Assembly: GCA_947258815.1 (NCBI GenBank)
Contig: CAMYJW010000014.1
Coordinates: forward strand, 62,001-126,000
Length of the DNA stretch: 64,000 nucleotides
Reading direction: 5' to 3'
Source of the DNA: an uncultured Sphingomonadaceae bacterium
Lineage (GTDB): Bacteria; Pseudomonadota; Alphaproteobacteria; Sphingomonadales; Sphingomonadaceae
Made by a program: the position numbers and the translations under genes
The notes under the pieces: generated by a model
What the model was told of the DNA's origin: nothing
Databases searched by the model: none
What the model saw: the letters and a program-made list of their open reading frames with translations, nothing else
Shown here: positions 21,047-31,269 of the stretch, one piece after another
Layout: each line of letters begins with the position of its first letter
Position numbering within the stretch: the first letter of the stretch is position 1

Positions 21047-22900
21047 ATGCCAGCCTATCGTTCCCGCACCACCACTCATGGCCGCAACATGGCCGGCGCG
21101 CGCGGATTGTGGCGGGCGACGGGGATGAAAGACTCTGATTTCGGCAAACCGATTATCGCGGTGGTCAATTCTTTCACCCAGTTCGTACCCGGCCATGTTC
21201 ACCTGAAAGACCTTGGCCAGATGGTCGCGCGTGAGATTGAGGCGGCGGGGGGCGTCGCCAAGGAGTTTAACACTATCGCCGTCGATGACGGGATCGCGAT
21301 GGGGCATGATGGCATGCTCTACAGTTTGCCCAGCCGCGATCTGATCGCCGATTCGGTTGAATACATGGTCAACGCCCATTGCGCCGATGCGATGGTGTGC
21401 ATTTCCAATTGCGACAAGATTACACCGGGCATGCTGATGGCGGCGATGCGGATCAATATCCCGGTTGTGTTCGTTTCGGGCGGCCCGATGGAAGCGGGCA
21501 AGGTTGTGCTTAAAGGCAAGGAAGTCGCGCTCGATCTGGTCGATGCGATGGTTGCCGCGGCGGACGAATCGGTTTCCGATGAGGATGTGAAGGCGATTGA
21601 GCGCTCAGCCTGTCCGACATGCGGATCGTGCTCTGGCATGTTCACAGCCAATTCGATGAACTGCCTGACAGAGGCTCTGGGCCTGTCGCTGCCGGGCAAT
21701 GGCTCGATGCTGGCCACGCATGCCGATCGCAAGAAGCTGTTTCTTGAAGCAGGGCGGCTGATCGTCGATCTGTGCAAACGTTATTACGAGGAAGACGACG
21801 AAAGCGTTTTGCCGCGCACGATTGCCAGCTTTGGCGCGTTCGAAAATGCCATGTCGCTTGATATTGCGATGGGTGGATCGACCAACACCGTGCTGCATCT
21901 GCTGGCCGCCGCGCACGAGGCAGAGCTTGATTTCACGATGACCGATATTGACCGGCTTTCGCGTCATGTTCCGGTTCTTTCCAAAGTCGCGCCGTCCAAG
22001 GCCGATGTGCACATGGAAGATGTGCACCGCGCGGGCGGGATCATGGCGTTGCTTGGTGAGCTGGACCGTGCCGGTCTGCTGAAATCCGATCTGCCCACGG
22101 TGCACAGCAAGACCATGGCCGATGCGCTTGAACGCTGGGATATCGCGCGCGATCCGGGTGAGAAGGTTCTGGAATTTTATGGCGCGGCGCCCGGCGGCGT
22201 TCCCACGCAGACCGCGTTCAGTCAGGATCGCCGGTGGGAACCGGATCGCGACCGCGAAAACGGCGTGATCCGCAGCGCGGAGCACGCATTCAGCAAGGAT
22301 GGCGGACTGGCGGTGCTTTCAGGCAACATCGCGCTTGATGGCTGCATTGTGAAAACGGCGGGCGTTGACGAATCGATCCTGAAATTCACCGGGCCAGCGC
22401 GTGTCTATGAAAGTCAGGATGCGGCGGTCGCGGGCATTCTGGGTGGCGAAGTGAACGCGGGCGATGTGGTTGTCATCCGCTATGAAGGGCCGCGCGGCGG
22501 GCCGGGGATGCAGGAAATGCTTTACCCGACCAGTTATCTCAAATCGAAAGGTCTGGGCGCGGCCTGTGCGCTGATCACCGATGGCCGGTTTTCGGGCGGA
22601 ACATCGGGGCTTTCGATCGGCCATGCCTCGCCCGAAGCGGCGGAAGGCGGCGCGATCGGTCTGGTCGAAAACGGCGATACGATCGAGATCAACATACCCG
22701 ATCGCACGATCAATCTGGCCATTTCGGACGCAGACCTTGCAGCGCGGCGCGCGGCGATGGACGCAAAAGGCGATGCCGCATGGGCGCCTGTCCATCCGCG
22801 CCCGCGCAAGGTTTCTACCGCGCTCAAGGCTTATGCCGCGATGGCAACCAGCGCGGCGCGCGGCGCGGTGCGTGATCTCGATCTGCTGAAGCGCGGCTAG
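21047..22900 (+). CDS. ilvD: Dihydroxy-acid dehydratase
   Basis: [72 protein letters not shown]; 617 aa. Confidence 0.97.
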   Translation: MPAYRSRTTTHGRNMAGARGLWRATGMKDSDFGKPIIAVVNSFTQFVPGHVHLKDLGQMVAREIEAAGGVAKEFNTIAVDDGIAMGHDGMLYSLPSRDLIADSVEYMVNAHCADAMVCISNCDKITPGMLMAAMRINIPVVFVSGGPMEAGKVVLKGKEVALDLVDAMVAAADESVSDEDVKAIERSACPTCGSCSGMFTANSMNCLTEALGLSLPGNGSMLATHADRKKLFLEAGRLIVDLCKRYYEEDDESVLPRTIASFGAFENAMSLDIAMGGSTNTVLHLLAAAHEAELDFTMTDIDRLSRHVPVLSKVAPSKADVHMEDVHRAGGIMALLGELDRAGLLKSDLPTVHSKTMADALERWDIARDPGEKVLEFYGAAPGGVPTQTAFSQDRRWEPDRDRENGVIRSAEHAFSKDGGLAVLSGNIALDGCIVKTAGVDESILKFTGPARVYESQDAAVAGILGGEVNAGDVVVIRYEGPRGGPGMQEMLYPTSYLKSKGLGAACALITDGRFSGGTSGLSIGHASPEAAEGGAIGLVENGDTIEINIPDRTINLAISDADLAARRAAMDAKGDAAWAPVHPRPRKVSTALKAYAAMATSAARGAVRDLDLLKRG

Positions 22901-22910
22901 GGCAATCGCG

Positions 22911-23345
22911 ATGTCTGCGCGCATCCCCGGATTGATTGCGCTATGCGCGGTTCTGGCGGCCTGCCAGTCAGAGGCCGAAGCGCCGGCGGGGGCCGCTGGT
23001 GATGTGGCGGCTGGCGAACTGGCGGCAGCCGAAGCGGCGGTTGAAACCGGGCCGGTGGCGCCGGGGCGCGATCGCATCGCGTGCGCGCTGAACGGTGCTG
23101 ATGCATTCAGCACCGCATGCGAAGTTACCCGGTCTAAAAGCGATGGCGCGCTGGAATTGACCGTTATGCACCCTGACGGCGGTTTTCGGCGTTTCGCGGT
23201 GTTGCCCGATGGGCGCGGGATTGCGGTTGCCGATGGCGCGCAACCGGCGCAATCGCGTTTTGAAGACGGCATCGCCGAAGTGGCCGTTGGCAATGATCGC
23301 TATCGTTTCCCCGCAACACAGATCGGCGATGATGCAGGCTCCTGA
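22911..23345 (+). CDS. Hypothetical lipoprotein
   Basis: Signal peptide with lipobox LAACQSE; 144 aa; lies between ilvD and nnrD/E. Confidence 0.65.
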   Translation: MSARIPGLIALCAVLAACQSEAEAPAGAAGDVAAGELAAAEAAVETGPVAPGRDRIACALNGADAFSTACEVTRSKSDGALELTVMHPDGGFRRFAVLPDGRGIAVADGAQPAQSRFEDGIAEVAVGNDRYRFPATQIGDDAGS

Positions 23346-24738
23346 CCAGATATTGACTGTTGCGCAGATGGTGGCTGCCGAAGGCGCGCTGATCGAAGCG
23401 GGCAGCAGTGTCGATGATCTGATGCAGATTGCCGGGCGTGGTGCGGCGCAATGGGTGTGGCGGATGTCTGGCGGGCATAAGGTCACCGTTTTGTGCGGTC
23501 CGGGCAACAATGGCGGCGATGGCTATGTGATTGCTGAGGCAATCCGCGCGCAAGGCGGTGAGGTTGTTGTTGTCGCCGCAGTCGAAGCCGGAACCGATGC
23601 GGCCAGGAATGCACGCGCGGCGTTTGGTGGAACGGTCTGCGATATGTCCGCGGGCGCGGGGCTGCACGGTGAAGTGCTGGTCGATTGCCTGTTCGGCAGC
23701 GGCCTTGCGCGCCCGCTGGAAGCCGATCATCATGCCTTGTTGATGCGTCTGGCTGGTCAGCACCGGCATCGTATCGCAATTGATGTGCCCAGCGGGGTTC
23801 AGTCCGATTCAGGCATGCTGCTCAATTCCGAACTGCCACGATACGATCTGACTGTTTGCCTTGGCGCATGGAAATTTGCCCATGTGCTGATGCCCGCTTC
23901 GGCGATCATTGGAGAAATGCGGCTGGTCGATATCGGCGTTGCCCCCGTGGGTGGCGCGGCGCGGATGATTGCGCGCCCGAACATTGCCGCGCCAGCTGCT
24001 GCCGCGCACAAATATACGCGCGGTCTGCTCGCGGTTGTCGGCGGCGCGATGCCCGGCGCATCGCTTCTGGCGTGCGAGGCCGCGCAGCGGGCAGGGGCGG
24101 GCTATATCAGGCTGTTTTCCGATGAACGCCCCGCCAATGCGCCGTTCGATCTGGTGGTCGATACCGGTCACCTGTCAGACGTGCTGACCGACGATCGCAA
24201 TACCGCCATTCTTGTCGGGCCGGGGCTTGGTCGCAACGCTGCAGCGAGAGAGCGGCTGGCAATCGCGCTGGCCGATCCGGTGCCAGCGGTGCTTGATGCC
24301 GATGCGCTGGTTCTGCTGGGCGCGCGGCAACTGGCGGAGCGCGAAGCGCCGGTTATCGCCACCCCGCATGAAGGCGAACTGCATGCGCTGGAGCGTGCTT
24401 TTGACTGTGATGGCGCGGGCACAAAAGTCGATCGCACGGTGCAGTTGGCGCGTGTCAGCCGCATGGTGATCGTTGCCAAAGGGCCGGACACGGTGATCGC
24501 CGCGCCGGACGGCCGGATTGCCTGCTCGGCGCGCGCTTCAAGCTGGCTCTCCACTGCCGGAACCGGCGATGTTCTTGCCGGAACCATCGCCAGCCGCGTT
24601 GCCACCGGCGTGCCCGCGTTTGAGGCCGCGTGCGAAGGCGTGTGGCTTCATGGCGAGGCGGCGCGCATGTGTTCTGCGGCATTCAGCGCGGCAGCACTGG
24701 CAAAGGCCATCCCGCAAGCGCTGGCGACCTGTTTGTGA
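23329..24738 (+). CDS. Bifunctional NAD(P)H-hydrate epimerase / ADP-dependent NAD(P)H-hydrate dehydratase
   Basis: ATG near 23329; VLCGPGNNGGDGYVIAEAIRA (epimerase domain) and STAGTGDVLAGTIASRVATG (dehydratase domain). Confidence 0.93.
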   Translation: MMQAPDQILTVAQMVAAEGALIEAGSSVDDLMQIAGRGAAQWVWRMSGGHKVTVLCGPGNNGGDGYVIAEAIRAQGGEVVVVAAVEAGTDAARNARAAFGGTVCDMSAGAGLHGEVLVDCLFGSGLARPLEADHHALLMRLAGQHRHRIAIDVPSGVQSDSGMLLNSELPRYDLTVCLGAWKFAHVLMPASAIIGEMRLVDIGVAPVGGAARMIARPNIAAPAAAAHKYTRGLLAVVGGAMPGASLLACEAAQRAGAGYIRLFSDERPANAPFDLVVDTGHLSDVLTDDRNTAILVGPGLGRNAAARERLAIALADPVPAVLDADALVLLGARQLAEREAPVIATPHEGELHALERAFDCDGAGTKVDRTVQLARVSRMVIVAKGPDTVIAAPDGRIACSARASSWLSTAGTGDVLAGTIASRVATGVPAFEAACEGVWLHGEAARMCSAAFSAAALAKAIPQALATCL

Positions 24739-24748
24739 TCCAACCAAA

Positions 24749-25975
24749 ATGACCGACACTGACACGATCCTTCGGATCGCCGCCAAAGGCGATGGCGTAA
24801 CGGCGGACAACCGCCATGTCGCGGGCGCGGCTCCGGGCGATATCGTGCGCGCGGATGGCTCGCTCGAACATGGTCCGCATCATGTCGATCCGCCATGCGA
24901 GCACTTTGGCAGATGCGGGGGGTGCCAGCTTCAGCATTGCGATGAAGAAACGCTGGCGGATTTCGTGACATCGCGCGTGGTCAATGCCGCGTCCGGGCAG
25001 GATATAACGCCCGACATTCTGGCACCGCCGCATGTTTCGCCGCCGCGCAGCCGCCGCCGGGCGTCGCTCCATGCAATGCGCGTCGGCGGCAAGCCGGTGA
25101 TCGGCTTTCGAGAGGCGCGTTCGCACAAGGTTGTCGATCTGGTGGAATGCCCGGTGCTGCTGCCAGACCTGTTTGCCCTGATCGCGCCGTTGCGCAAATT
25201 GCTTGCACGCCAGAAAGGCAAGTTTGCTGCCGATATTGATCTGGTGATGACCCGGCAGGGTGTCGATCTGGGGTTGAAAGACGTCTCTTTTGATGGGCTG
25301 GAAGCGACCGAGGCGGTGCTTGAATTTGCCGGTGCAAACGGTCTGGCGCGGCTGGTTGTCGATCAGGGATATGGCCCCGAAGCCTTGTGGGAGCCGGAGC
25401 CTGTCACAGTCTCTCCCGGCGGCGTGGACGTGGCTTATCCAACGGGTGCATTCCTGCAGGCAACGGCGGATGGCGAAGCCGCGCTGATTGCCGCCGCGCG
25501 CGACTGGCTTGCAAGCGCAGAAGGAGCGCCCCGCTCAGGTGCGGTGGCCGATCTGTTTTCCGGCCTTGGCACGTTTGCTTTTGCGCTGGCCGGGCCTTCC
25601 ACGAAAGTTCTTGCGGTGGAAGCCGCGCGCGATGCGCACCTTGCCTGCAAGACGGCGGCGGGGCGCGCGCAGCTTCCCGTTCATGCGCTGCACCGCGATC
25701 TGTTTCGCAATCCGCTTCAGGCCGATGAACTGAACCGGTTCGATGCAGTCGTCCTTGATCCGCCGCGAGCCGGCGCGAAAGAGCAGGTCCGCCATCTGGC
25801 TCAAAGCACGGTGCCGCGCATTGTCTATATCAGCTGCAATCCATCAAGCTGGGCGCGCGATGCCAGAACGCTGGTGGACGCGGGATACCGCTTGGCTGAA
25901 CTGCGCCCCGTTGGCCAGTTTCGCTGGTCCACCCATGTTGAACTGGCCAGCCTGTTTGTGTCAGAACATCGCTAG
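24749..25975 (+). CDS. Class I SAM-dependent RNA m5U methyltransferase (RlmD/TrmA family)
   Basis: CEHFGRCGGCQLQH Fe-S motif, VADLFSGLGTFAFALA, VVLDPPRAGA and IVYISCNPSSWARD motifs. Confidence 0.92.
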   Translation: MTDTDTILRIAAKGDGVTADNRHVAGAAPGDIVRADGSLEHGPHHVDPPCEHFGRCGGCQLQHCDEETLADFVTSRVVNAASGQDITPDILAPPHVSPPRSRRRASLHAMRVGGKPVIGFREARSHKVVDLVECPVLLPDLFALIAPLRKLLARQKGKFAADIDLVMTRQGVDLGLKDVSFDGLEATEAVLEFAGANGLARLVVDQGYGPEALWEPEPVTVSPGGVDVAYPTGAFLQATADGEAALIAAARDWLASAEGAPRSGAVADLFSGLGTFAFALAGPSTKVLAVEAARDAHLACKTAAGRAQLPVHALHRDLFRNPLQADELNRFDAVVLDPPRAGAKEQVRHLAQSTVPRIVYISCNPSSWARDARTLVDAGYRLAELRPVGQFRWSTHVELASLFVSEHR

Positions 25976-26389
25976 CGCCGCGCGGGCGACCAGAAACATC
26001 AGGCAAAAGCTTGAGAGTGCAAAAATCTGAAAGCGCAGCATGACCTTGTTGATCAGCACCTGTATCAGCGAATGGATAACCCGCAGCGCAACATAGGCCC
26101 ATGCGAAATAGGCGTTCAGCCCATCGCCTTCACCGATGATCGCCAGCGTGATCGCCACTGCATAGAACACCGTGGGCGCTTCATGCAGATGATTGTAATT
26201 ATGGGCTTTCCACTGGACTTGCGGGGGCAGGATCGTGTCCAGATTCTTGGTGGGATCGCGCGCCAGATCATCCGGATCGATCTTCGCCGCGCTCAGCGCC
26301 GGAACCCGCGTGCCATAAAGCCAGAACCACATCACCATCGTCCACACTGTCAGTGCGACAACCGGCTGCAGGATTGCCATTCCAATCAT
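25961..26389 (-). CDS. MAPEG family membrane protein
   Basis: Four predicted TM helices; WKAHNYNHLHEAPTVFYAVAI ... YVALRVIHSLIQVLINKVMLRF typical MAPEG. Confidence 0.85.
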   Translation of the reverse strand: MIGMAILQPVVALTVWTMVMWFWLYGTRVPALSAAKIDPDDLARDPTKNLDTILPPQVQWKAHNYNHLHEAPTVFYAVAITLAIIGEGDGLNAYFAWAYVALRVIHSLIQVLINKVMLRFQIFALSSFCLMFLVARAALAMF

Positions 26390-26576
26390 GGTATTCCCCC
26401 TTGTTCTTGATTGTGGATCAAAACGTGCGCCGCGCGCCCGGCAATGTCAAACGCGGGCGTGGAGGCATTTTCTGAAACGGCCTTTTTCAAAAACAGCGCA
26501 ATGCACACGCTGGCTGGTTGAGATGTTATAAGGGCGGCTTATATCCGCATGATCGGGTGTGACGAGGAGCAAGGTA

Positions 26577-27788
26577 TTGAGCAAGGTTCTGGTGATCGGC
26601 GCGGGCGGCGTCGGTTCGGTGGCGGTTCACAAGATGGCGGCCAACCCGGATATCTTTTCGGAAATTCACCTTGCCAGCCGCACCAGAGCCAAGTGCGATG
26701 CCATTGCCGCTTCGGTGAAACAGCGCACCGGGGTAAACGTGCCCACATACGCGCTTGATGCGGAAGATATTCCCGCGCTGGTTGCGCTGATCGAACAGAT
26801 CGGGCCGCAGCTCGTCGTCAATCTGGCGCTGCCTTATCAGGATCTGGCGATCATGGATGGCTGTCTGCGCACCGGCGTCGATTATCTCGATACCGCCAAT
26901 TATGAGCCCAAGGATGTCGCGAAGTTTGAATATAAGTGGCAGTGGGATCTGCACGATCGGTTTCGTGAAAAGGGCCTGATGGCGCTGCTTGGTTCGGGCT
27001 TCGATCCGGGTGTGACCAGCGTGTTTGCCATGTGGCTGAAGAAACATCGGCTCAAAACGATCCGCACGCTCGATATTCTAGATTGCAACGGCGGCGATCA
27101 CGGGCAGGCGTTTGCCACCAATTTCAACCCCGAAATCAACATTCGCGAAGTTACCGCGCCCGCGCGGCACTGGGAAAACAACCAGTGGATCGAAACACCT
27201 GCGATGAGCGTGAAGCAGGCCTTCGATTTTGAAGCGGTCGGCACGCGCAACATGTATCTGATGTATCATGAAGAGCTGGAAAGCCTTGCGAAGTTCGTCC
27301 CCGAGCTGGAGCGCGCGCGCTTCTGGATGACGTTCGGCGAGGAGTACATCAAACACCTCACCGTGCTCCAGAATGTCGGCATGACGCGGATCGATCCGGT
27401 GATCTACGAAGGGCGCGAAATCATCCCGCTGCAATTCCTGAAAGTCGTGCTGCCTGAGCCGTCCACACTTGGCCCGACGACCAAGGGCAAGACCAACATC
27501 GGCGTGATCGCGACCGGTGAGGCTTTGGATGGGAGCGGCGAAAAGACGTTCTACATCAAGAATATCTGCGATCACGAAGAGGCCTACGCGGAAACCGGAA
27601 ACCAGGCGGTGAGCTATACCACCGGCGTCCCGGCGATGATCGGATCGGCAATGATGCTGGGCGGCCAATGGCGAGGAAAGGGCGTTTTCAACATGGAAGA
27701 ATTCGATCCCGACCCGTTCATGGACATGCTGAATCAGCACGGCCTGCCGTGGACGGTTGAAGAACTGGACGGGCCGCTGGGGTTTTGA
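26577..27788 (+). CDS. Saccharopine dehydrogenase family: carboxy(nor)spermidine synthase/dehydrogenase
   Basis: TTG start with upstream GAGGAG; KVLVIGAGGVGSVAVHKMA, YLDTANYEPKDVAKFEYKWQWDLHDRFREKGLMALLGSGFDPGVTSVF; adjacent to CASDC gene. Confidence 0.9.
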   Translation: MSKVLVIGAGGVGSVAVHKMAANPDIFSEIHLASRTRAKCDAIAASVKQRTGVNVPTYALDAEDIPALVALIEQIGPQLVVNLALPYQDLAIMDGCLRTGVDYLDTANYEPKDVAKFEYKWQWDLHDRFREKGLMALLGSGFDPGVTSVFAMWLKKHRLKTIRTLDILDCNGGDHGQAFATNFNPEINIREVTAPARHWENNQWIETPAMSVKQAFDFEAVGTRNMYLMYHEELESLAKFVPELERARFWMTFGEEYIKHLTVLQNVGMTRIDPVIYEGREIIPLQFLKVVLPEPSTLGPTTKGKTNIGVIATGEALDGSGEKTFYIKNICDHEEAYAETGNQAVSYTTGVPAMIGSAMMLGGQWRGKGVFNMEEFDPDPFMDMLNQHGLPWTVEELDGPLGF

Positions 27789-28264
27789 TCCGGTCGGCAA
27801 CCCAGGCAGACAGGGCGTCGGTCTGGCGCATTCTGGAACCGGTGATCCGCGAGGGTGAGACTTATGCGCTTGATTCAGATATGGGCGAAGAAGATGCGCT
27901 CACTTACTGGATGAAGTCTCCCGATGCCTGCTTCGTTGCCGAGGACGACGGCCAGGTTGTGGGCACATATTATCTGCGCCCGAATCAGGGCGGTGGCGGC
28001 AGTCATATATGCAATTGTGGTTACATGGTTTCACCCGAAGCGCGCGGCCGCGGTACGGCGCGCGCCATGTGCGAGCATTCCCTCGCGCAGGCTCGCGAGT
28101 TCGGGTTTCGCGCGATGCAATTTAATTTCGTCGTCGCCTCGAATGCCGGTGCAATTGGGTTATGGCAGCGCTTGGGGTTCGAGGTCGTTGGTCGTATCCC
28201 CGATGCATTTGAGCACCCGAGGCTGGGCATGATTGACGCTTTGGTGATGCACAGGACACTTTGA
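27785..28264 (+). CDS. GNAT family N-acetyltransferase
   Basis: YMVSPEARGRGTARAMCEHSLAQAREFGFRAMQFNFVVASNAGAIGLWQRLGFEVVGRIP acetyl-CoA-binding motifs; TTGA overlaps with both flanking genes. Confidence 0.9.
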   Translation: MIRSATQADRASVWRILEPVIREGETYALDSDMGEEDALTYWMKSPDACFVAEDDGQVVGTYYLRPNQGGGGSHICNCGYMVSPEARGRGTARAMCEHSLAQAREFGFRAMQFNFVVASNAGAIGLWQRLGFEVVGRIPDAFEHPRLGMIDALVMHRTL

Positions 28265-29481
28265 CAGGTATGCAAACCAGAGCCGGCGATCCGGGCGCAT
28301 TCGCCCAATTCGATCTCAATCGCGTCGATTCCCCCGCGTTCGTTGTCGATGCCGCGAAGTTGCGGGAAAATTGCCGGATGCTGGCCGAAGTGGGCGAGGC
28401 TTCGGGCGCGAAAGTGCTGGCCGCGCTCAAGGCGTTTTCGATGTGGTCCACTGCGCCCACGATTGGCGAATATCTGGATGGCGTGTGCACATCCGGCCTG
28501 TGGGAAGCGCGGCTGGCGAGCGAGTTTTACGATGGCGAAATCTCAACCTACTGCCCGGCCTACAAGCCCGACGAGCTGGAAGAAATTTGCCGCCTTTCCG
28601 ATCATGTGATTTTCAATTCACCCGCCCAGATCGTGCGCGCAACCCAGATACTCGATCAGGCGCGGGCAACGGGCGGCGATATCGATATCGGCCTGCGGCT
28701 CAACCCGCTTCACGCCGAAGGCGAAGTGCCGCGGTATGATCCGGCAGCGCCGCATTCGCGCCTTGGCTTTCCCGTCGATCAGCTGGAGGATGAACACTTC
28801 GCGCTGATTGATGGCATTCACATCCATACGCTGTGCGAGCAGGATTTCCCCCCGCTTGAGCGTACGTGGGACAAGCTGTTCGATTATCTGGAGCCCTATT
28901 TCGGGCAGTTCAAATGGATCAACTTTGGCGGCGGGCATCACATCACCCGCGCGGATTATCAGCGCGACGATCTGATCCGGTTTATTGCCGATGTTGCCGA
29001 AGATACCGGCGCGCAGGTTTATATCGAGCCGGGAGAGGCCGTGGCGCTCGATGCCGGGATACTGGTGGGCACCGTGCTCGATACGCACTGGAACGGCATG
29101 CCGATCGCGATCACCGACGTTTCAGCAACCTGCCACATGCCCGATGTGCTGGAAGCACCCTATCGCCCCGCGATGCTGGGCGAGGTGCCGGTTGATGCCG
29201 AAATGCGCGATGCCAGCGATGACGATCCGCGCGGCGGAACGGTGCGGCTGGGCGGGCCATCATGTCTGGCGGGTGATGTGATCGGCGATTATCGCCTGCC
29301 GGTGGCGTGTGAGCCGGGCGCGCGGTTCGCATTTCTTGATCAGGCGCATTATTCGATGGTCAAGACAACCACGTTCAACGGTATGGCGCTGCCTTCGATC
29401 TGGCTGTGGGATTCAGAAACCGATGCGCTCGAATGCGTGAAGCGGTTTGACTATGCCGATTTCCGCGATCGGCTTGGCTGA
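28261..29481 (+). CDS. nspC: Carboxynorspermidine decarboxylase
   Basis: SPAFVVDAAKLRENCRMLAEVGEASGAKVLAALKAFSMWST PLP-lysine region; GIHIHTLCEQDF, EPGEAVALDAG motifs; adjacent CASDH. Confidence 0.92.
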   Translation: MTGMQTRAGDPGAFAQFDLNRVDSPAFVVDAAKLRENCRMLAEVGEASGAKVLAALKAFSMWSTAPTIGEYLDGVCTSGLWEARLASEFYDGEISTYCPAYKPDELEEICRLSDHVIFNSPAQIVRATQILDQARATGGDIDIGLRLNPLHAEGEVPRYDPAAPHSRLGFPVDQLEDEHFALIDGIHIHTLCEQDFPPLERTWDKLFDYLEPYFGQFKWINFGGGHHITRADYQRDDLIRFIADVAEDTGAQVYIEPGEAVALDAGILVGTVLDTHWNGMPIAITDVSATCHMPDVLEAPYRPAMLGEVPVDAEMRDASDDDPRGGTVRLGGPSCLAGDVIGDYRLPVACEPGARFAFLDQAHYSMVKTTTFNGMALPSIWLWDSETDALECVKRFDYADFRDRLG

Positions 29482-29505
29482 GGGGCGGAGCAGGCGCTCA
29501 GAACA

Positions 29506-30468
29506 TCAGGCCGTCTGAAACCCGCGCTCCGGCTCGTTCAGCGTGTGCGCAAGGCTGGCGAGCGAGGCGAATTGTTCAACCGTGCGCTCGATGCGGGAGC
29601 GATCGTCCGCCGCGTTGAGAGAGCCGCTTTCAAACATGTTTTCGGTTTCGACCACGATCACCAGTTCGCCTGCGGTGAACAGCGCGCGGATATCCTTGCC
29701 CGCGAAGGCTTTTTGCACCGCGATCAGCCGTTCGACATATTCCGGGTGAACGATATAGCGCGCTTCCACCTGATCGTCTGAAAAGACATCGAACGCATCT
29801 TCGAAATCGGGATGGACCAGATCGACATAATCGAGCTGATGCCCATCGAACCTGACCGAATCCTTGCGCCCGCCAAGGCCCAGAAGCTTGCGATGGCGGC
29901 CTTCGCGTTCGATCAGTGTGGTGCCGTGAAACCGGCGGGTGAAGCCGATGGTCAGGATCGCGCCGCGAAAAACGGTAACGTATCGGCGGTTCTTGCCGCT
30001 GCCGCGCCGTTCCTTGAGGTGTGCTTCATGCAGCGAAAATGCGTGGCCTGCGATATCGCCATGCCACAGATCCTCAAAGCGTGAACGATCATAGCTTGGC
30101 AACAGTTCGTATCGGCGGGAGACTTCAAATCCGGCCCCCGGCTCAACCTCCAGCTGATATTCAAGTTCCAGCGCGCGGGCGATGGCCTGATTGATGCCGA
30201 CTTTGACATCCTTGATCGCCTTTGTGCGCGGCATCTGGCCCCATGCAAACGCGCCTGCGGCAGCCGCCATCGTGATGAAGCCGTTGAACTGAAACCATGC
30301 GGGCACCACAATCCACAAGAATGCCAGCAGTGGCCCGGCGATGATCGCGGCTTTCCACCAGCGGCTGTGCGACAGTTCGCGCGCCCGTTCACGCACCAGC
30401 GCCTGTTCGTCCAGCCATTGCCCCAGCGGGCCGGAGATCAGCGTGTCGATGTCGGGTCTGGCAATCAT
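29506..30468 (-). CDS. DUF3137 domain membrane protein
   Basis: Two N-terminal TM segments, RFEDLWHGDIAGHAFSLHEAHLKERRGSGKNRRYVTVFRGAIL; divergently paired with LemA. Confidence 0.8.
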   Translation of the reverse strand: MIARPDIDTLISGPLGQWLDEQALVRERARELSHSRWWKAAIIAGPLLAFLWIVVPAWFQFNGFITMAAAAGAFAWGQMPRTKAIKDVKVGINQAIARALELEYQLEVEPGAGFEVSRRYELLPSYDRSRFEDLWHGDIAGHAFSLHEAHLKERRGSGKNRRYVTVFRGAILTIGFTRRFHGTTLIEREGRHRKLLGLGGRKDSVRFDGHQLDYVDLVHPDFEDAFDVFSDDQVEARYIVHPEYVERLIAVQKAFAGKDIRALFTAGELVIVVETENMFESGSLNAADDRSRIERTVEQFASLASLAHTLNEPERGFQTA

Positions 30469-30535
30469 TGCCCTTGCGGATTCCTTAACATTTCGTGTCT
30501 ATAATGGCGCAGCAACAGGAAGGATCGGGTTAACG

Positions 30536-31084
30536 ATGACAATGATAATCGCAGGTGTGGTGCTGCTGGCACTGATCGTGATGGTCATCGGCATTTATAA
30601 CCGGCTGGTGGCGTTGCGCCAGAATTGCCGTCAGGGGGTTGCCGATATTGATGCGCAGCTTCGCCAGCGGCACGATCTGATCCCCAATCTGGTCAACACG
30701 GTGAAGGGCTATGCCGAGCATGAGAAAGACACGCTCGACAGTGTGATTGCCGCGCGCAATGCGGCAGAGGCAAGCCCTTCTTCGGAATCGGAAGCCAGGC
30801 TGAAACTCTCGCTCGATCGCCTGCTGGCGTTGGGCGAGGCCTATCCCGATCTCAAGGCCAGCGCCAATTTTCAGTCTTTGCAGGGCGAACTGGCCAATGT
30901 GGAAGACAAGCTGGCAGCTGCGCGCCGCGCGCTTAACGCCGCAGTTGCCCGGTTCAACACCGCGATAGAGGCGTTTCCCGCCGTGCTGTTCGCCGGGATG
31001 CTGGGCTTTGCAACGGAAGATTTTCACCGCCTCGATTCGAGTGAAAAAGGCGTTGTCGATCAGGTTCCTGACGTTCAGTTCTGA
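30536..31084 (+). CDS. LemA family protein
   Basis: IAGVVLLALIVMVIGIYNRLVALRQNCRQGVADIDAQLRQRHDLIPNLVNTVKGYAEHEKDTL ... FPAVLFAGMLGF. Confidence 0.95.
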   Translation: MTMIIAGVVLLALIVMVIGIYNRLVALRQNCRQGVADIDAQLRQRHDLIPNLVNTVKGYAEHEKDTLDSVIAARNAAEASPSSESEARLKLSLDRLLALGEAYPDLKASANFQSLQGELANVEDKLAAARRALNAAVARFNTAIEAFPAVLFAGMLGFATEDFHRLDSSEKGVVDQVPDVQF

Positions 31085-31149
31085 TCGCGCTCAGGCTGTC
31101 AGAATCCGCGGAACTACGCGGTTCAGGCGAATACGAGGCCGCAAGTGCG

Positions 31150-31269
31150 TGATTTTTCTTGCAGTTCGCGGCTGAAAAACTATATCCCGCCCTCCGCTGC
31201 CCCAAGGGGACTTCCAAACCGTAAGGCAGCCTTTGCGTTGAACTGAGAAATTCCTGGGGGTCCCTTGAG
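31150..31269 (+). promoter_or_regulatory. Candidate speF-type cis-regulatory leader RNA upstream of ornithine decarboxylase
   Basis: About 185-nt untranslated gap ending at ODC start; contains CCCCAAGGGGACTTCCAAACCGTAAGGCAGCC...GAACTGAGAAATTCCTGGGGGTCCCTTG with alternative pairings CCCCA:TGGGG and AAGGG(G)AC:GTCCCTT. Position matches the Rfam speF element known upstream of alphaproteobacterial ODC genes. Confidence 0.65.

Noticed and set aside
20903-21379. Reverse ORF covering the ilvD upstream gap
   Set aside because: Most of it is antisense to ilvD; no family motif and no good independent start in the intergenic part.
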